In this document: positions 5,482 through 6,335 of the stretch, one piece after another
Position numbering within the stretch: the stretch's first letter is position 1
Layout: each line of letters starts with the position of its first letter
Assembly (NCBI GenBank): GCA_050701635.1
Contig: JBOGDF010000320.1
Location: 1 to 6,335, forward strand
Source: WHSM01 sp050701635
GTDB lineage: Bacteria > Actinomycetota > Actinomycetes > Mycobacteriales > Micromonosporaceae
Reading direction: 5' to 3'
Length of the DNA stretch: 6,335 nt
Program-made: the position numbers and the translations under genes
Notes under the pieces: generated by a model
What the model saw: only the letters and a program-made list of their open reading frames with translations
What the model was told of the DNA's origin: nothing
The model's database searches: none

Positions 5482-6335
5482 TTAGGAACACACCTCCCGG
5501 TACGCCGTGATGCTGGCGGTGTCGCGCAGCTCGTAGTGCTGCGGGCCGTGGTTGTCGTCGACGAACATGTCGAAGTACGACACGAACAACGCCTGCCGGT
5601 CCCGCAGGTAGCGCAGGGTGTCGCGCAGCCACGCCGCCCGGCCGGTGCCGTCGTCCCCGGAGGCGATCGCGCTGCCGACCTCCGCCACCGCGAACGGCAG
5701 CCCCTCGTCGTGGGTCACCTGGTACGCCTTGCCGAACAGCGTCGCCGGGTCCCGGTAACCGCCGGCGCCCTCGTTGACGTAGTTGTAGATGTCCCAGGCC
5801 AGTACGTCGACCACGTCCCGCCCGGGGTAGTAGTCCCGCCAGTTGCGACCCGACGGCGCCTCCACGCTGTAGCCCATCAGCACCAGGGTGGCGTACAGCC
5901 GGGGGTTGCCGGCGGCATCGGCGAGGCCGGCGAGCCGCTGCCACGCCGCCCGGTAGTCGGCCGCGGTGTACTCGCCGCGCGCGATGTTGTCCTCCGGCTC
6001 GTGGAAGTACACCCAGTACGTGTCCCGGCCGGTCGGCGCGGTCGCGAACCAGGTACGCAGCTGCGTGTCGTACGTCCCGGCCAGGATGTCCTTCGGCGGC
6101 AGCTTGAACGAGACGACGATCGGCCGGCCGCTGGTGTCGAGCTTGCCGGGCCACGCCGCCGGCGCGCCGGTGTAGTAGACCCGCGCCAGGTCCAGGCCGC
6201 CCAGCAACCGGTCCTCGCGCGCCAGCGCCTCCTGGTAGGTCTCCTCCGCCGCCTCCGGCGCGAACGCCGCACCGCAGCTGAACGCCGGCGGCGTGGTCGG
6301 GGTCGGTGTTTTCTTTATTGTGCTCGGCGCCGTCG
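5482..6335 (-). CDS. Probable secreted glycoside hydrolase, clan GH-A, GH26-like (N-terminus beyond the window)
   Basis: The frame is open from the window edge to a TAA at 5482-5484; 283 residues are visible and the start lies outside. A short TTG-initiated version from 6207 is not believable because it would cut off the first barrel strand. The visible part opens with a Thr/Pro linker (about 9-16) and continues with a catalytic domain beginning at FSCGAAFAPE (18-27). The pattern fits a (beta/alpha)8 glycosidase: YWVYFHEPED (106-115) with likely acid/base Glu112, VLAWDIYNY (177-185), PFAVAEVGSA (213-222) with likely nucleophile Glu218, and FVSYFDMF (250-257). This resembles GH26 mannanase-type enzymes, but substrate cannot be told. 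The only two visible cysteines, 20 and 282, bracket the domain and could form a disulfide. The Thr/Pro linker and that pair suggest export, with a signal peptide or other module upstream of the window. Confidence 0.7.
   Translation of the reverse strand, partial: TAPSTIKKTPTPTTPPAFSCGAAFAPEAAEETYQEALAREDRLLGGLDLARVYYTGAPAAWPGKLDTSGRPIVVSFKLPPKDILAGTYDTQLRTWFATAPTGRDTYWVYFHEPEDNIARGEYTAADYRAAWQRLAGLADAAGNPRLYATLVLMGYSVEAPSGRNWRDYYPGRDVVDVLAWDIYNYVNEGAGGYRDPATLFGKAYQVTHDEGLPFAVAEVGSAIASGDDGTGRAAWLRDTLRYLRDRQALFVSYFDMFVDDNHGPQHYELRDTASITAYREVCS

Noticed and set aside
1..6335. Mobile elements, CRISPR arrays, tRNA/rRNA genes, defence or biosynthetic cassettes
   Set aside because: No transposase or integrase, no spaced direct repeats, no tRNA-like folds and no matching gene families were seen on either strand.

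Overview
This is a GC-rich window with strong G/C third-position preference, GTG starts and very frequent GTAC/GTACG words. That combination suggests an actinobacterium, most likely Micromonosporaceae (Micromonospora/Actinoplanes type). The assignment is an inference from base and codon use; no rRNA or taxonomic marker is present.

Layout. (1) 30-1586, minus strand: a succinate-semialdehyde dehydrogenase (gabD). (2) 1587-1680: a 94-base divergent intergenic region with a TAGGAT-type -10 for gabD and a perfect 10-bp palindrome TTGTCGACAA. (3) 1681-2940, plus: 4-aminobutyrate aminotransferase (gabT). (4) 2944-3447, plus: a DUF3830 (cyclophilin-like fold) protein 3 bases behind gabT, presumably in the same transcript. 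(5) 3448-3747: a 300-base non-coding stretch with several inverted repeats, including a 13-bp hairpin, then a promoter and a putative operator. (6) 3748-5454, plus: a ChoD-like GMC flavin oxidoreductase with an embedded four-cysteine, ferredoxin-like motif. (7) 5482 to the window edge, minus: a probably secreted (beta/alpha)8-barrel glycoside hydrolase, GH26-like, cut at its N-terminus by the window end and convergent with the oxidoreductase.

How the genes fit together. GabT transaminates GABA to succinate semialdehyde and GabD oxidises that to succinate, so the divergent pair is a complete GABA-to-succinate route feeding the TCA cycle. The palindrome at the predicted gabD start site is a candidate shared operator, but no regulator gene lies in the window. 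The DUF3830 protein is the unexplained member of this unit. The GMC oxidoreductase has its own promoter and appears independent of the GABA genes. The glycoside hydrolase is a separate extracellular function.

Most of the window is ordinary accessory metabolism. I see no mobile element, CRISPR array, RNA gene or defence system. The points most worth a second look are the gabT-DUF3830 coupling, the possible iron-sulfur site in the GMC enzyme, and the two putative operators.
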